Below, piece after piece: positions 62,777-64,000 of a stretch of DNA of 64,000 bases. Under the pieces are notes generated by a model that did no database searches, was not told the DNA's origin, and saw nothing but the letters and a program-made list of their open reading frames with translations. Position 1 is the stretch's first letter; every line of letters starts with the position of its first letter. The DNA comes from Nyssa sinensis (taxonomy: Eukaryota; Streptophyta; Magnoliopsida; Cornales; Nyssaceae), in assembly GCA_008638375.1 (NCBI GenBank), contig CM018043.1, positions 58,161,510 to 58,225,509 on the forward strand, written 5' to 3'. The position numbers and the translations under genes were made by a program.

Positions 62777-63315
62777 GCCAAACATGAGGGAGCCAAATAG
62801 AGACGGCTCTGTATTTCTTTCCCCCCCTCCCTTGCACTCGTTCTTCTCCTTCCCGTTGCGCCTCCTCCTCCTTCCCCTTCTTCTCTACGCCTCGTTCCCC
62901 TTTCCCTCCCTCTGTGCCTTCTTTTTCAGATTTGTCATCACCAACCACAAGGTTTGAAGAAAAATCAGGAGCAAGAAAAGTTACTTACAGCAATTTTCAC
63001 GGCAAACGATTTTCCGACCTTTGGTAAATTTTCTCTTTCAAAATATCATTGTCTTTATGTATTTATAGAATTTTTTGGTTGAATTTTTGTGATTGAATAG
63101 AGCCGTTGAGAGAACAGTAAAACCTGAAAATGGCAGAATGGTTCTATGCAACCTCTCCAGAGTTTGAAAAATTGTCACCTAAGACCATTGCTCCCATTTT
63201 TCAACCCTTGATGTCACCTCCGTTGGAATTCAAAATAGTAGAATTTGAAGTGACATTTTAACAATTATAAGCAGTTATTGGTTTGCCACCCTGATGCAAC
63301 TCCCCCTAGTTGCTC
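61623..63315. mobile_element. non-autonomous PIF/Harbinger-like element, 1.69 kb
   Basis: The ends are GAGCAACTCCGGAG and, inverted, GAGCAACTAGGGGGAG. The 3-bp target TAA is duplicated (61620-61622 and 63316-63318), as expected for PIF/Harbinger (TWA). Copy A shows the uninterrupted site CAACTAAGGGTCAC with TAA at 44886-44888. The interior is AT-rich tandem repeats, a TA microsatellite (62733-62774), and a C/T-rich stretch (62818-62940) that may be captured host sequence. No transposase is seen. Confidence 0.85.
61880..62660. repeat. AT-rich tandem repeats inside the Harbinger-like element
   Basis: TTCACC(C/T)TAAATTAAC recurs about six times, first about 120 bp apart and later about 165 bp apart. 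Each is followed by AACTAAAATTAA(A/G)ACATTC and TTTAAATTAC. The longer late units contain an extra TTCTTCAATTATAAAAATTA segment. Confidence 0.88.
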
Positions 63316-64000
63316 TAAGGGTCACTTGGCTGACGATTTCTTGCCCTGAATCGACGGACCTTTTTGAATTCTGTATGATCTTACCTAAACCAACCAGCCC
63401 ACTCCCCCATATAAGAAAAATGAGCATTGACTTTTTATTATTATAGTTGTTAAAATTTTAATATTTTACTTTTGCCTCCAAGTATGTAACGTTGAAAAGC
63501 AGTTGTCTTTCTTTTTAATTGTTTTTCAACCATGTTGTAAAGCATATCAACCACAATCATTGGATGGCGCTATTTGCGCTCTCTCCATGTTTGTGAAGCA
63601 TATCAACCACAATCATTTTTTTTTTTTAAATATTTGGTTATAAAATTAAAAATTTTAAAAGTATAAAAATTTAATATTAATTAAAATATTTTTTTGATAA
63701 TGGAATTTGAAAGATAATGGAAATAGTATACTGCAACAGAAGGGCAATAACGTCATAAAATTTTAAAAATATTATGATAGAGCGCCTCAGGATAAATGGG
63801 AGCGCCAACAGTGCCATCTTCTTCTTCTTGTGTTTTTTTCTCCATTTTTTAAGTCCATACTGGTCATGCGAAACACGTGCAAAAAGGCGCAAGTGCAAGT
63901 GGGAACGAGTAGATTGAAACACGTGCACACGTGAGTAAATTTTGTAGGTTATTCCATGATTTGGCATGACTACGAATCGCATAGGTGTCTGTGTAGATGG

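Larger units (their letters stand above)
59558..64000 (+). repeat. direct repeat copy B, right of PILS, runs off the window
   Basis: Same content and order as copy A, shifted by about 16.6 kb: AACTATC(T/G)TTCATGTGTG units near 60098 and 60409, the TTATTAAACCTAGCT block near 60719, then GGTCACTTGGCTGACGATTT at 63320 and the GCGCCTCAGGATAAATGGG block near 63783. Homology still runs at the last base. It carries a 1.69-kb insertion absent from copy A. The - strand open frames that share VSHDQYGLKKWRKK in both copies follow from the duplication and are not conserved beyond it. Confidence 0.9.

Overview
This is a nuclear segment of a eudicot plant, probably a woody one with a TE-rich genome (inference). 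The signs are GT-AG introns, an AT-rich background full of (TA)n/(TG)n microsatellites, plant-only families (PIN-LIKES, PP7, plant HMG-CoA reductase, NADPH-thioredoxin reductase), LTR retrotransposons primed by initiator tRNA-Met, Stowaway- and Harbinger-like elements, and a decayed plastid clpP fragment. The species cannot be named from sequence alone. I saw no rRNA, tRNA or CRISPR array, and no obvious new multi-gene system.

Five protein-coding genes can be supported. (1) HMGR, + strand, 4316-8413, 4 exons, 591 codons: the mevalonate-pathway gatekeeper. (2) An NTRA/NTRB-type NADPH-thioredoxin reductase, - strand, 14993-21714: two coding exons separated by a 5.6-kb intron whose short last exon is easily missed. 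(3) A small basic plant protein of unknown function, - strand, 22874-23257. (4) PP7-type Ser/Thr phosphatase, + strand, 31888-39106, 5 exons, fully intact. (5) A PILS (PIN-LIKES) auxin carrier, + strand, 47979-57313, 10 exons, with a 4.8-kb Ty1/Copia element in intron 7. The genes are unrelated neighbours and do not form a pathway.

A recurring oddity is that HMGR, NTR and PILS each read as a complete family member only if single extra bases are ignored: one in HMGR, one in NTR, five in PILS. All are +1, several lie in short homopolymers, and all splice sites and lengths otherwise fit. This looks more like insertion-type sequencing or assembly error than old pseudogene decay, but the sequence alone cannot decide. 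PP7 has none.

Between the genes lie a three-LTR TRIM array (10588-11180), a plastid-derived clpP remnant (14380-14581), two LINE relics, each antisense to the gene whose intron holds it, a solo LTR with target-site duplication (26637-27174), a Stowaway MITE near the PP7 promoter (31237-31496), a 1.26-kb long-TIR element in PP7 intron 2, and several local tandem duplications. A roughly 3-4.5 kb direct repeat lies on both sides of PILS (42951-46078 and 59558 to the window end). The second copy carries a 1.69-kb Harbinger-like insertion for which the first copy preserves the empty site. This layout predicts a further PILS-like copy just beyond the right edge.
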